DNA of 64,000 nt from Silurus meridionalis. Its lineage: Eukaryota; Chordata; Actinopteri; Siluriformes; Siluridae. The translations under genes were made by a program, and so were the position numbers. The stretch lies in the NCBI RefSeq assembly GCF_014805685.1, contig NC_060901.1, positions 20,133,405-20,197,404 on the forward strand. The letters run 5' to 3'. Below the pieces are notes generated by a model, which had not been told where the DNA came from, ran no database searches, and saw nothing but the letters and a program-made list of their open reading frames with translations. Below are positions 23,408-37,726 of the stretch, piece after piece. Within the stretch, counting starts at the first letter, position 1, and each line of letters opens with the position of its first letter.

Positions 23408-23569
23408 AGGCCCTTATCCAGAGCGACTTGCATTTGATCTCATTCATACAACTGAGCAGCTATGGGTTTAAGGGCCTTACTCAAGGGCCCAGCATTGGCA
23501 GCTTGGTGTGAACTCATGACCTCCAGATCCAAAGTCCAATGCCTTAAACTACTGAGGAATCACCCCTCC
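23408..23569 (-). mobile_element. tRNA-derived SINE, near full length, reverse
   Basis: On the minus strand the tRNA-like head reads GGGTGATTCCTCAGTAGTTTAAGG, then ATTGGACTTTGGATCTGGAGG. The body AAGCTGCCAATGCTGGGCCC and a TTGAGTAAGGCCCTTAAAC-like segment follow, and the element ends GTCGCTCTGGATAAGGGCC. The B-box region is shortened by a deletion, so polymerase III promoter function is probably lost. Confidence 0.88.
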
Positions 23570-24981
23570 ATTAATATCAACAGTCTGCAACAATGTGCTT
23601 AGGACCTCAGTTTGCATTTAACCATCATAACTGTGCCTTCACAATGATGGAGCTGTAATGAATGGACACTGGGTGATGAGGATGAGGATGTTTCCTCCTC
23701 ATGAAGTTTCAGGAAGTTTTTTATTTACTACAGGATCACTTATTAGGGATAAACTTATATGAAATAAATGAATATTATCTCTGTAAAGCTGCTTTGAGAC
23801 GTCCAGTGTTAAAATCGCTCTTAAAAAAGATCTGAAATGAAGTGAATTTGCTTGTAGCTCGTACTGATAAAATCGCATGGACACCTAATGAAGCTAACTG
23901 GCTAAAAAAATATCACACTAATGAGTGAAAATGTGTTGTTTTATTTCATATGCTAGGCTTTGTATTTGCTCATTTGACAGATTAGCAAAGCAAGTTCGAG
24001 ATAATTATTCCGACCAAAGCTCCAAATAAACGATCCAAAATCTGCTGTTCTTTTCGCAGCGTTACTGTTCTTCACGACGTCTCTGCACACATTTAATAAA
24101 AGGTCATATATGACAAGATGAAACAAGTGTTATTTTCTTTGCTGGAAATAATTACAGTTGAATTTAGCATGAGAGGAATTTGTTTATAGCTACAGCAGCA
24201 CTGGTAGAATCTTATGTACACCTAATTAATCCAACACGCGGAGAAAAACACGCTGAAATCGCACTAATGTGTGGGAAAATCACTATTTGTTTTTAATATC
24301 TTTGTTGAAAAGCAGGTTCAAACTTCACATACTAACGAACCAATATACAATCTGCATCTTCCAAGCGTCATTTTCTTCATGGAGATTGAATTTCTGTTGG
24401 AGGAAAGTTTTGAGAGTGGGCGGTTGGACCACGCTCACTTTTATTGTAAATCTTCAGTGTTCTTATAGAATTATAGAAAGTATTTTAAGGATGGCTTCAT
24501 GTGGATTCCTTCAGAAGGTGGATAGATTATTTATAAGTTCTCTTTCCATGCGTGTGGAAAGCGTCGAGCTCCTACGCTGTCAAATGACAAATATATTCCA
24601 CTAAAGAGGAAATGTGGCGTGAACTTGTGAATTCTCTCACAGCCGTGTCAGTAATTAAAAGGCAGCCTGGATGGTGGATGCGGCGCTTCACCCCCTGAGC
24701 CCCTTCTCACCTCGGCTGTAAACTCATGGCGAGCTCATCACCCGTAGCCCACGGTGCAAATCCTCACACGTCAGCATTAAGTGTGAGGAAAGGCAGTGTT
24801 AAATTCCTCCTCAGCCCCTCCTGATCGTCGTGTGAAGGCGAGCGGAGCTGAGATACTGGCACCGACTCCACCTCGCCTGCTATGTGCAGCTTTCCGGAGA
24901 TGAACAATTACTTTGATGCATAATTGATGCCCAGGTCTCCTCTAAATGTTTAACAAATCCCTGCAGGGCTGGAATACTGTC

Positions 24982-24985
<4 letters not shown>
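23570..24985. other. Unique DNA with a diverged local duplication
   Basis: No gene recognised. About 23838-23945 and 24163-24295 look like diverged copies of each other (see findings). The part 24640-24960 is a balanced-composition, repeat-free island that could be regulatory. Confidence 0.4.

Positions 24986-25049
<64 letters not shown>
24986..25049 (+). repeat. (GT)n microsatellite
   Basis: Uninterrupted GT tract of about 64 bp. Confidence 0.98.
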
Positions 25050-25051
<2 letters not shown>

Positions 25052-26666
25052 CAAGACAGCATGTGTTCAGAGTTTAAGGTCCTCAGTTGAACCTGTCAGA
25101 ATCTCTTGTGGTGTTGCAGCATCACCTGGTCTCCATGCTCTCGTAGCCTCTGAGTTCATGCTACAGGTTCTTCATTATGGGAAAATAAAATGTTTAAAGA
25201 AAACCTCCAACTTTTCTGAAAACTGCTTCTACAAAAATCAGTAAAACTTGAACAGAAAACTCTCTGGGGTCTCTCTGATTTTACGCGCACTATAGTAACA
25301 ATTACGCATCGGAATGACGGCATTAACACAGAAAACACCTTCTGACCAATCAGATTTAAGAATTAAAACCATGAGAGTTTGCACGACATTTACATTTATT
25401 TCTTTGTTCTTATTATTTTTTTCAGTTTGAGGCAAAACAATAAAATGTTAATAGAGAAGGGTTAATAGGATTATTTTGTGCTAATTCACTCTGGGTGGTA
25501 AAATGTCTCCCTCTGTTCGGCTGTTTCAGAGACACACTGTGTCTAATTATGCAAACTGTATAGTCGTAGAAGCGTGTATACGCGCCGTTTCCAATTAAAT
25601 TTGAATTTCTGCATATCTACGAGTATCACAACGTGCTCAAATACACAATATGTCTCCGTATCGAAACTGGAAAATGAGCAGTTAAGTGACTGTGTGATTA
25701 TGCCTGTGGGGTTTCACTTCCTGTTTTAATATTGTTTACTGACTCATTTAAATCTCATCTCACTTTATCCTGCACCAGGACTCTGTGATTTCTCCTGAAA
25801 CAACACCGGCTTTTACACACCTCCAGATTATCCGGACAAAGGACAGCAATATTATTATAATTATTATTAAATAATGTATTACACTATGGGTATATGCACA
25901 AATATAATGTCCACATACTAACTATTAATAACACAAACAAAAAAATGTGATAGTAATTTGCTAAGGGTCAAATCAATTCATCTCCTTTTGTTTTTACTGA
26001 TGCTAACTAGCCAGATATAAATGAACTTCGTGCGCTAGCATAAACTTTTGTTTCCATAGTTGGAAAGGAGCTGAAGATGAGTTCTCAGGTTTTGTTGTGA
26101 AGGAGATGATCTGGCTAAACCTATTATTGAACCTGTAAGCGTTTGTTTTGTGGTTGGTGAAAAATCAGTGGAAGATTAGTCATTTCTTTGTTATTTATCA
26201 TTAATTCAGAGAAAAACTTTGCTAATTCTGACTAGCTGTCTCTTTTCCACTGCTAAATTACAATCATTAGCCAAGAGCTAGCAAATAAGTGTCCTGTTAC
26301 ATGATGTTTCTGTATGGCTGATTTGATTAATAGCATTAGGTTGTTAGCACCTTTATAATTTCTTTGGAAAGTAATTTATTTTATTATAATTTCTTTGGAA
26401 AGTAAACTGTAGACTTTTTTCTCTCACAGAAAAGGCCACATGCTAACTAGCTAAATTTAAATGGTATTTATTAGCTTAGAAATGGGTCGGTTGCTTAGCA
26501 ACAGTGGATCATTATTATTATTATTATTACATTAATGATTTTTTCTTTTTTGTTTCTTATCATGTTGAGAAACTAAATCCAAAAAAGAAAGGAAAAAGAA
26601 AAGACGCTGTCAGACACCTCCTCTGAATCCAACTGTGTTCTTCTGTGTGTTTCTTTGTTATTTCTC

Positions 26667-26670
<4 letters not shown>
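25050..26670. other. Unique AT-rich DNA with small duplications
   Basis: No gene recognised. TTCTGACCAATCAGATTTAAG at 25341 is another occurrence of the CCAATCAGA-type motif. A perfect 22-bp segment (TTATAATTTCTTTGGAAAGT plus AA) occurs twice, at 26353 and 26384. An ATT run lies at about 26511-26528. Confidence 0.4.

Positions 26671-26714
<44 letters not shown>
26671..26714 (+). repeat. (CA)n microsatellite
   Basis: Uninterrupted CA tract of about 44 bp. Confidence 0.98.
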
Positions 26715-26716
<2 letters not shown>

Positions 26717-27499
26717 AGTGCAGTGTTAATAAAAGCTGCTCGGTGTGTGAGACGGTACAGGTGTGTGCTTGGCCGCTCGAAGCCGGTGCCATGTGGTGTT
26801 TCAGACCTGACATCTGTTGTGCCAAGCGCCTCGTCCTCCGCCATCTTAATCTCTCCATCTGAGCGTCACTTCACCTCCGATTGTCGCCAACTCGTTTCAA
26901 CACCACACTCAGAGACTGTGTGTGTGTTTGTGTGTTTGTGTGTGTGTATACAAGAAAAATATTTGCTTACAAGGTTCTAAGGGGAGGTGTGGTGAACGGG
27001 TTGGGCCTCAGGTGGTTCGGTGCTATGACTCAGCAGAGATCTACGTTTCTTCTCTTGGCTGAACACTGAAACAATGACTGGTTAATTCAGCGCAGTGGGA
27101 GAGGCTGAGATTCCCCGCAGCTGAAACAAACACGGCTAAATGATTCCCTGTGAATTATCGCTCAACAGCCTACCAGTCGTAATCAGTCGACAAGCCAGAA
27201 CGCCAATTATACACAACAAAACACACACAAAAAAGCGAGTGAAAGGATTAGCAAAGCTCTGAATCTGCTGTCCTGCTGGTCTGAGAAAGAATATCTGATT
27301 AGGATGGGACTCAAAGACGTGATGAACGACAGTTTGATAAAAAAATAATAATAATAATAATAACTTTTTATATTTCCTTGAAGCAAGAAAAGGCCAAAAT
27401 ATTAGGTACACTACTGAAAACTAATACAGGATTTCTATATACACGTTTATCAAATTTAATTATTTTAAATAATTATTAGTAGTTGTTTTACACTTTTAT
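26715..27499. other. Unique DNA, no gene recognised
   Basis: Includes a short irregular GT-rich stretch at 26917-26949 and an AAT/ATA run at 27341-27363. Short open frames lack domains. Confidence 0.4.
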
Positions 27500-27672
27500 T
27501 ATCTATCGCATCGTGTTAAATCGAATGGAAATCGTATTGCACTGCATCGTAATGGGGAATGGTATCGTATTTTGCCAGTAGATGCTTTATAACGATCTTT
27601 AATGTATCGTATCGTTCGTTATGCATCGAGATGCGAATCTCATCGGCCTCAGTTATAGAGATGCACATTCTT
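27500..27672 (+). mobile_element. hAT-like CGAT-rich repeat, copy B (forward)
   Basis: Shares GTTAAATCGAATGGAAATCG, the ATCGTAT/GCATCG-rich middle, and the ending GGCCTCAGTTATAGAGATGC...CTTAGTAC with copy A at 16905-17112, which lies in the opposite orientation. It is a non-autonomous repeat, probably of a hAT family judging by the terminus. The left boundary is not clear. Confidence 0.6.
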
Positions 27673-27795
27673 AGTACACACACAGGAAACAGGTGTGTGA
27701 GATCAGAGACTAAAACTCTGACAGCAAACTGTACAGTTCATTTATTTACTCATCTGTTTATATAGATGCATTTTCTTTTACAAATGTAAAAAAAT

Positions 27796-28211
27796 TAGAG
27801 GTGATGGTGGTGAAGTAAAGTGATGGTGATGTGGTGATGGTGGTGTGGTGATGGTAGTGTGGTGATGGTAGTGAAGTGATGGTGGTGGAGTGAGGAGATG
27901 GTGGTGTGGTGAGGTGATAGTGGTGAGCTGATAGAGGTGAGGTGATGGTGATGTGAGGTGATGGTGGTGAGGTGATGGTGATGTGAGGTGAGGTAATGGT
28001 GGTGAGGTGATGGAGGTGAGGTGATGGTGATGTGAGGTGATGGTGGTGAGGTGATGGTGATGTGAGGTGAGGTAATGGTGGTGAGGTGATGGTGGTGAGG
28101 TGATGGTGGTGAAGTGAGGTGATAGTGGTAAAGTGAAGTGATAGTGGTGAAGTGAGGTGATGGTGGTGAGGTGATGGTGGTGAAGTGAGGTGATAGTGGT
28201 GAAGTGAGGTG
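27796..28211 (+). repeat. GTGATGGTG-type minisatellite
   Basis: About 415 bp of nested repeats built from GTGATG, GTGGTGAG and GTGATGTGAGGTGA words. A higher-order unit of roughly 60 bp (GATGGTGATGTGAGGTG...GTAATGGTGGTGAGG) recurs near 27950 and 28020. It stops exactly where the Gypsy LTR terminus TGTCAG begins at 28212. Confidence 0.93.
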
Positions 28212-28290
28212 TGTCAGAAAGTTAGGGTTATAGGATCCAAGGCAGATGCAAAAGGAGCAGGGAGAAAGGCTGTGCAGAGCTGAATCGGAA

Positions 28291-28396
28291 GCCGATTCAG
28301 GAGTCGATTCAGGAGTCGATTCAGGAGTCGATTCCGGGAGCCGATTCAGAGAGCCGATTCAGAGAGCCGATTCAGAGAGCCGATTCAGAGAGCCGA
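28291..28396 (+). repeat. GATTCAG tandem array inside the LTR
   Basis: About seven units of the form AGCCGATTCAGAG or GGAGTCGATTCA, 15-16 bp each, with two sequence variants in consecutive blocks. Confidence 0.9.
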
Positions 28397-28419
28397 TGTG
28401 CGCGAAGGGGTGAGGATTC

Positions 28420-28650
28420 CGAGCCGGAAACCAGAGCGCGTTCAGCGCGAGCCGGAAACCAGAGCGCTGCTCAGCGCGAGCAGAGCAGAGCCGAGCCGAA
28501 ACCGGAACACGCCCAGCGCGAGCAGAGCAGAGCAGAGCCGAGCCGAGCCGAGCCGAGCCGGAAACCAGAGCGCGTTCAGCGCGAGCAGAGCAGAGCAGAG
28601 CAGAGCCGAGCCGGAAACCAGAGCGCGTTCAGCGCGAGCCGGAAACCAAG
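28420..28650 (+). repeat. GC-rich CCGGAAACCAGAGCGCG tandem array inside the LTR
   Basis: Units containing GCCGGAAACCAGAGCGCGTT and CAGCGCGAGC alternate with runs of GCAGA and GCCGA pentamers. It encodes a long low-complexity frame but has no coding meaning. It is CpG-rich. Confidence 0.88.
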
Positions 28651-28882
28651 GACAGAATGTTCAGGTCAGAGACAACGAAACAAACAAAAGAACAAACAAA
28701 CAAAACAGAATACGCTGGAGAGTGCTCAGGGCAAGCCTAAAGACAATCTGGCACTGACTGGAGGATTCAGGCGTCCTTATAAGTGCCAGAAAATCATACA
28801 CCAAATCCGTGCAGCTGGTTGGGAGTGGGCGTTTCCTCTGTGGTTGAGGCGGTAATACCTGAAGTGCTCAAGCGGGCTGACA

Positions 28883-29783
<901 letters not shown>

Positions 29784-30206
29784 GATTTTGTAAAGAGGTT
29801 AATTGACAGCAGGTCTGTAAGATGATTGGGGTATAAATAGTAATAAGAGTGAAGAGTAATTAGAGCAACACATTTTTCATCCAGAAAACGTTTTTGTCAG
29901 GGAACATCTTGTATATCGGAATCCTGTATCAAACATATGGAAAAACAGTCTTCTCCCAAAACAGCAAACTGGTCTCAATGCTACACAGTGGAGAACATTG
30001 GCTTGTTTTTTAACGTGTTGCAGCCATCAAATTCAAAATGACCTTATTGTTTTCTTAAAATGGTATACATGCTCAGTCAAACATTTGGTATGTTTTTTTT
30101 GTTACTGTGAATAAAATATGGGTTTATGAGATTTGCAAATCATTGCATTCTGTTTTTATTTGCATTTTACACAGTATGCCAATTCTTTTTTGGAATTAGG
30201 GTTTTG
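29784..30206 (+). mobile_element. Tc1/mariner deletion derivative, 3' end intact
   Basis: Three separated parts of one Tc1-like element are joined. Leader: TTTTGTAAAGAGGTTAATTG, then GGTATAAATAG. Middle: AGAGCAACACATTTTTCATC, then GTCAGGGAACATC. 3' end: GTGTTGCAGCCATCAAATTC, AATAAAATATGGGTTTATGA, and a terminal GGAATTAGGGTTTTGTA. The family is the same as the element at 14613-15411. The 5' terminal repeat is missing, being cut by the Gypsy junction. The 3' terminus abuts the giant (TA)n. It is non-coding. Confidence 0.85.

Positions 30207-32035
<1,829 letters not shown>

Positions 32036-32094
<59 letters not shown>
32036..32094 (+). repeat. (CA)n microsatellite
   Basis: Uninterrupted CA tract of about 59 bp. 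Confidence 0.98.
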
Positions 32095-32096
<2 letters not shown>

Positions 32097-32957
32097 TTCC
32101 TAACCGGCCATTGCATAACCTTCTGCAGGGAGATTTTTTACTGTAACTGCATACTTCTGCATTCGTCTTCAATGAAAAATCGTTATGCCGTGTGTTCTCA
32201 TATTGCTTTAAAGAAAATCTGTCAAGGAAGTGATTTAGAGCTCTGAATGTTGAACAAAAAATATGTTTACAGCACGTACAGAGAATGTGGATTACTGCTT
32301 TACCCTGTAGAGGGAAACTTCCATTAAGTTTTAGTAGACCGAGAGGCAGTGACAGGAGGAGGAGATTTATGAGATACAGTTTTGATATTCTGGATGAATT
32401 TCGAAATATGAGTGTGTTACTGTTCCGATGTCGTTTCTTATGAAAAAAATAAATACAGTCAAAATACTGCTGATAGCAACAACTTTCTTAATTATATTTA
32501 GAACCACCACAGAAAGAGCAGAGGAAAATCATGTCACACAGCACCTGAATCGTATCTTATCATCGAGTCTCACTTGAATTATATATATAAATATATATAT
32601 ATTTGCATTTTTCCTTTCAAAAAGTGGAGTGTTTTTCTGGTGTTTCTGGCTTGTTTGATAATTCTTAGACCAGATCACTGAAACCAAGAAATTGATATTG
32701 ATTGAATCTCATCCATGCATTGGTCTTGTTGATGCTCGAAAATACATTATGAGATTTCTTTGAAAAGGATTTACCAACATCTAGTGAAAGAGGGATGAGA
32801 CCAGGACACTGCAGCTGGTGCTGAGGTAAAAAGAACAAACTCCCAGATAAAACTGTTCTGGGCAGAAGTAGAATAAAACAAATCCCCAAACCAACACTAA
32901 AACCCTGCGGAGCGAAGCAGCCAACACCGGAGATCTGATCTGTATGGAAGATCATCA
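32095..32957. other. Unique DNA, nothing recognised
   Basis: Contains a short TA-rich stretch at 32580-32602. No gene or named repeat. Confidence 0.45.
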
Positions 32958-33133
32958 GCAGGAGTGGTAGCTTAGTGATTAAAGTATTGATCTTTGGATC
33001 AGAAGGTCATGAGGTCCAACCTTGCCAAAGCGGCCATTTCAGGGCCCCTGAGCGAGGCCCTTAAGCCTCAACTGCGCAGATGTATTTCGCTCTGGAAAAG
33101 GCGTCTACCAAATGCTGTAAATGTAAATGTAAG
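32958..33133 (+). mobile_element. tRNA-derived SINE, full-length type
   Basis: The head GTGGTAGCTTAGTGATTAAAG carries an A-box-like sequence, followed by ATCTTTGGATCAGAAGGTCA and a B-box-like GAGGTCCAACCTTG. The body has TTTCAGGGCCCCTGAGCGAGG and CCCTTAAGCCTCAACTGCGC. The tail is CGCTCTGGAAAAGGCGTCTACC, then AAATGCTGTAAATGTAAATGT. The tail matches the fish SINE ending in TGCCAAATGCCGTAAATG. A short AGCAGG occurs on both sides and might be part of a target duplication. Confidence 0.92.
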
Positions 33134-33811
33134 CAGGCAACAGAGAATTAATGCAATGTATAAAATGACACCCAAACACCAACGAAAAAAAAAAAAAAAC
33201 AGCTATAAATAATCACTGATAAAAACAAGTACAATATAAACTAATAAAAGGTTTGGGTGCATAAAGTGAAGCAAACTTTCCCCATATTCTCCTATAATCT
33301 GATCGGTTTCCTTTTTCCTACAAAACTTTCTCAGCCATTCTCTCTTTGTTTTAGAAGTTTTAGTTGTTGTAGAGCATTTAGTGAGTTCCTGTGAACACCA
33401 TGTTGTTACCATGGAAACGCTAAACTATTAGAATGGACACATTGTTAAAACCAATCAGACTGAAGAATTCATCAGTGCAGTGACTCCAGTAGATTCTGTC
33501 TGCTGTAAAGAACATGTGACGGTTGACTTTTTGGCATGCCGTTATTTATTTATTGTTTCTTCATCATAATCATCATCATCACGAATAGTTCTGTACATAC
33601 CCCTGTTGAGCTCCTGTGTTCATTTGCAGGCTCTGGATCTAAAATTAGGAGTCCTGCTCTGAAAATATTGCAGGAGGGAGAATGTGATGTTGACGCGAGG
33701 CTGCTCTCCTACTGGCTGTTTCTGGCATGACAATATCTTTTAGAAGCATTGCATGAGTTTTAGCCTCAAGTGTCACTCTACTAGGGGTATGTGCATGGAT
33801 GTGGATGTAGT
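33134..33811. other. Unique DNA with a CCAATCAGA repeat end
   Basis: No gene recognised. At about 33405-33480 TTACCATGGAAACGCTAAAC and AACCAATCAGACTGAAGAAT resemble the end of an old fish MITE. The same CCAATCAGA phrase recurs at about 21505, 25345 and, reversed, 36515. A run of 17 A lies near 33185. Confidence 0.4.
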
Positions 33812-33863
33812 GCACACACACACACACACACGCACACACACACGCACACACACAAACACACAC
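33812..33863 (+). repeat. Interrupted (CA)n tract
   Basis: CA tract with CG and AA interruptions. Confidence 0.93.
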
Positions 33864-34504
33864 CTTTCCTAGGGTTTATAAATGTTGCCCAGTGATGCTC
33901 CCTCTCTTTAATAAAAGGTGTATTATGCATTGCAAGCAGCGTTGGGGTTACACCGTACGCACTCCTGTTCCCCCAGAGATAGAACCCTGGACCAGGAGCT
34001 TGTCTCTGTCTCTCCACGCAATCAATCAACACCACAATGCATTATTAACTCCTAGTAAAACACAATGACCTTCGATTTGCTACGGCTTCCCTGCCTTTCT
34101 CCTCAACGCCTCAGCCTGTCTTCCTGGTCAGCATGCTCTCCCACCTTCTGCTCATTCAGAGTTTTCACGCCTGAATTTTCTCCTGACTGTGCACGGAGTT
34201 GTGAAAGTTAACTTTGTTCGAGGAGAATGGATGCGGATGCTCGGGCTGCGCATGTCTTCCAGCAAGTAATGTCACACCTGATTTGCATATATTTGCTGAG
34301 CTTTTTGAAAAAATTTTCCAAACAGCCGCTGGAGTGGCTAAATATCCTTCAGCTGTCGTGTTGTGGATGACTAATTAGGGCAAGCGTTCGAGGTTTGACT
34401 TTCTCCTTTCACATCTCGTACACCCTCCTACACTCTGTAAACATCCATAAGGCCAGACTGCTCTCTATATATTCCTGTTATAGTTCCATCCAACCTACAG
34501 TTTA
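33864..34504. other. Unique DNA with a possible conserved island
   Basis: No gene recognised. 34110-34390 is repeat-free and includes ACCTGATTTGCATATATTTG, an octamer-like POU motif, and GATGACTAATTAGGGC. It is a candidate regulatory element only by appearance. Confidence 0.4.
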
Positions 34505-34985
34505 TTCACCGAACAGCCAAGACATTAAAACCACCAACACTGAATCACACAAGTTCTCGTTACAGTGGAGATCAGGCAGCATGTGGACAGACAGTTTTTA
34601 AAGGTTATGTAGAAGAATGGCAAACATAAAGAACTGAGCAAGTTTGATGAGGCCCAAAATTGTGATGTCTAGACGTCGGGGTCAGAACATCTCCAAAACA
34701 GTGTCTTTAAAAAGTGTTCCAAGCAGTAAAGCTGGTGAACCAGAGACAGGGCCATGGGATAGTGCTGTGTGTCATTAATGTACAGTACATGGGCAGGGAA
34801 GTTCAGAAATACTCAAATACAGAAACCTGGTGAAAATATTCTGGTTCTGATAAAAGGGAGACAGAACATACAGAGGATGTAGAGCTGTAAAACACTCACA
34901 GCCAGACATTGCTGACCTCTGGTAACCACCCAAAGCTTCTACAATGAACGTTAGTGTCAAAACTGGATGGAGCAATGGCCTTTAT
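34505..34985 (+). pseudogene. Tc1-like transposon remnant, second family
   Basis: Opens with the terminal-repeat text TTCACCGAACAGCCAAGACA, then TTAAAACCACC, typical of a widespread fish Tc1-like family (TCACCGATCAGCCATAACAT). The leader and the part encoding the helix-turn-helix follow: GAGCAAGTTTGATGAGGCCC, then AAATTGTGATGTCTAGACG and GGTCAGAACATCTCCAAAAC. Later parts include GGTTCTGATAAAAGGGAGAC and TGGATGGAGCAATGG. Many indels destroy the frame. Homology stops before the catalytic domain is complete, and no 3' terminal repeat is seen. Confidence 0.85.
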
Positions 34986-36178
34986 TGAGCCTCCACCTTG
35001 CACACACATGAAATCGCTTCCTCATCCATTCGCGTGCAGAAAAATAACCTGAAGTACTTTCAAAACAATAATGGTGATGGTTGTTGAGCTGCAGAAACCA
35101 GGTAATGGATAGAAAATGCCTGAGCAGTTCAAAATTAGGGCCATAAAACTCAGATTTGCAAAAGGAATGGATTACCCCCTGAACAGCGAGGAAAATGGCA
35201 AAGAAACATTACAATCATAGCAACAAGTGGTTTGGAAGCATTGCAGGAAACAAAGCTCTTCCTGAGTGTGAGGGTTTTCAGTTATTGCCAGTTAAATTGA
35301 TGCCATTGAACTTTTGTATGATTTTCTTTTTATGTCTTACAAAAGGTTTTGTACCTTCCTGCAGTTCTATTCCTTCTGAGTCTACAGCTGAGGGCCTTGT
35401 TCTCATGGGTTCCTCCTCCAAGATAGTCATCAAGCCCACAGCCCAGACTCCTCTCGTTTATTCACAAACATCAATAAAAGCAGAGAATAAGAAATGGAGT
35501 GGGTGTAGAGACGGGCAGGAAGCAAGCCAGCTCTGACAGAAAAATCCAGACAAAAGGAATCCTTGATCAATTTGCTTTGAAGTGCATTTTTTTCTGCAGA
35601 AGTCCTTGCAAGCCCATACTGATGAAGTCCAAATTGTCTCGCCTTAGGGTAAGACGAAAGTCCTCTGCTTTGCATGAGTTTATAAATATTCATGAGAGGA
35701 GATACGGCTTGATCCAATTGCGTGAGGTGAATGATTACTAAGAAATGAGCGCTGATTATCGGACGGGAAAAACGGTGAATGTATTCGTATTATGTGAATT
35801 AGAATTATTAATGTCACTTTCAAGGAAATGTAAGTGCAAATTTGTCATATGTTATGTAAAGTCTTAACACCTGAGTCCACTTCCATATATATATATTTTT
35901 TTAATTAAACCAAATACTGATCATTATTTAAAAATCAAAATTCCAGTTTAATAATAAACCTCTTTTTATCAGTCTTTCAGTCTGAACCCCAAACCAAGAA
36001 GTCCTGCCAGATTTATAAATGAATGGATGATCTGAATGACACAATGACAATAAACTGCAGTTCAGCCAATGCAGAACATCATCAACCTGCAGACACACCA
36101 ACACCATCCATCCATCAGTGCTTAATCTCATTTAGCTTCATTTTATGGATTTGTTTTGCATTTTCTTCTTTTGCTCAT

Positions 36179-36180
<2 letters not shown>
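34986..36180. other. Unique DNA, nothing recognised
   Basis: Open frames at 35195-35536 (+) and 35430-35717 (-) overlap in antisense and show no domain. No named repeat. Confidence 0.4.
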
Positions 36181-37608
<1,428 letters not shown>

Positions 37609-37609
37609 A

Positions 37610-37659
<50 letters not shown>
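37609..37659 (+). repeat. (ATT)n microsatellite
   Basis: Trinucleotide ATT tract of about 51 bp, located just upstream of the second copy of the 56-bp duplicated segment. Confidence 0.96.
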
Positions 37660-37660
<1 letters not shown>

Positions 37661-37667
37661 TCCTTTT

Positions 37668-37726
37668 AGAAAAGGGCTTTAAAGAATGTAAAATAAAAAG
37701 TGCTGAACTGTGAAACTTTTTTCAAC
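37668..37726 (+). repeat. 56-bp duplicated segment, copy 2
   Basis: Near-identical to 36179-36234, in the same orientation 1.49 kb away. Here the segment is followed by TTCAACAAACTACATTAGC instead of a CA tract. Confidence 0.92.

Larger units (their letters stand above)
28212..28882 (-). mobile_element. Ty3/Gypsy 3' LTR
   Basis: A 671-bp LTR bounded by the 6-bp inverted repeat TGTCAG...CTGACA on either strand. On the minus strand it starts right after a GGGCGGGGTAC purine-rich stretch, which fits the polypurine tract that primes plus-strand synthesis, and it follows the pol remnant. A TATA-like TTATAAGG lies near 28776 on the minus strand. The distal half is filled with two tandem arrays: 15- to 16-bp GATTCAG(G/A)AG units at 28291-28396, and 30-bp GAGCCGGAAACCAGAGCGCG units mixed with GCAGA/GCCGA pentamers at 28420-28650. 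The matching 5' LTR is not in the window. Confidence 0.83.

Noticed and set aside
28291..28396. CRISPR-like regular repeats
   Set aside because: Units are directly adjacent with no unique spacers; a tandem array within an LTR in a vertebrate genome.
28398..28757. 119-codon Arg/Ala/Glu-rich frame
   Set aside because: Lies inside the Gypsy LTR tandem arrays, antisense to the element.
32958..33035. tRNA gene
   Set aside because: The tRNA-like head is part of a SINE with the diagnostic AAATGCTGTAAATG tail.
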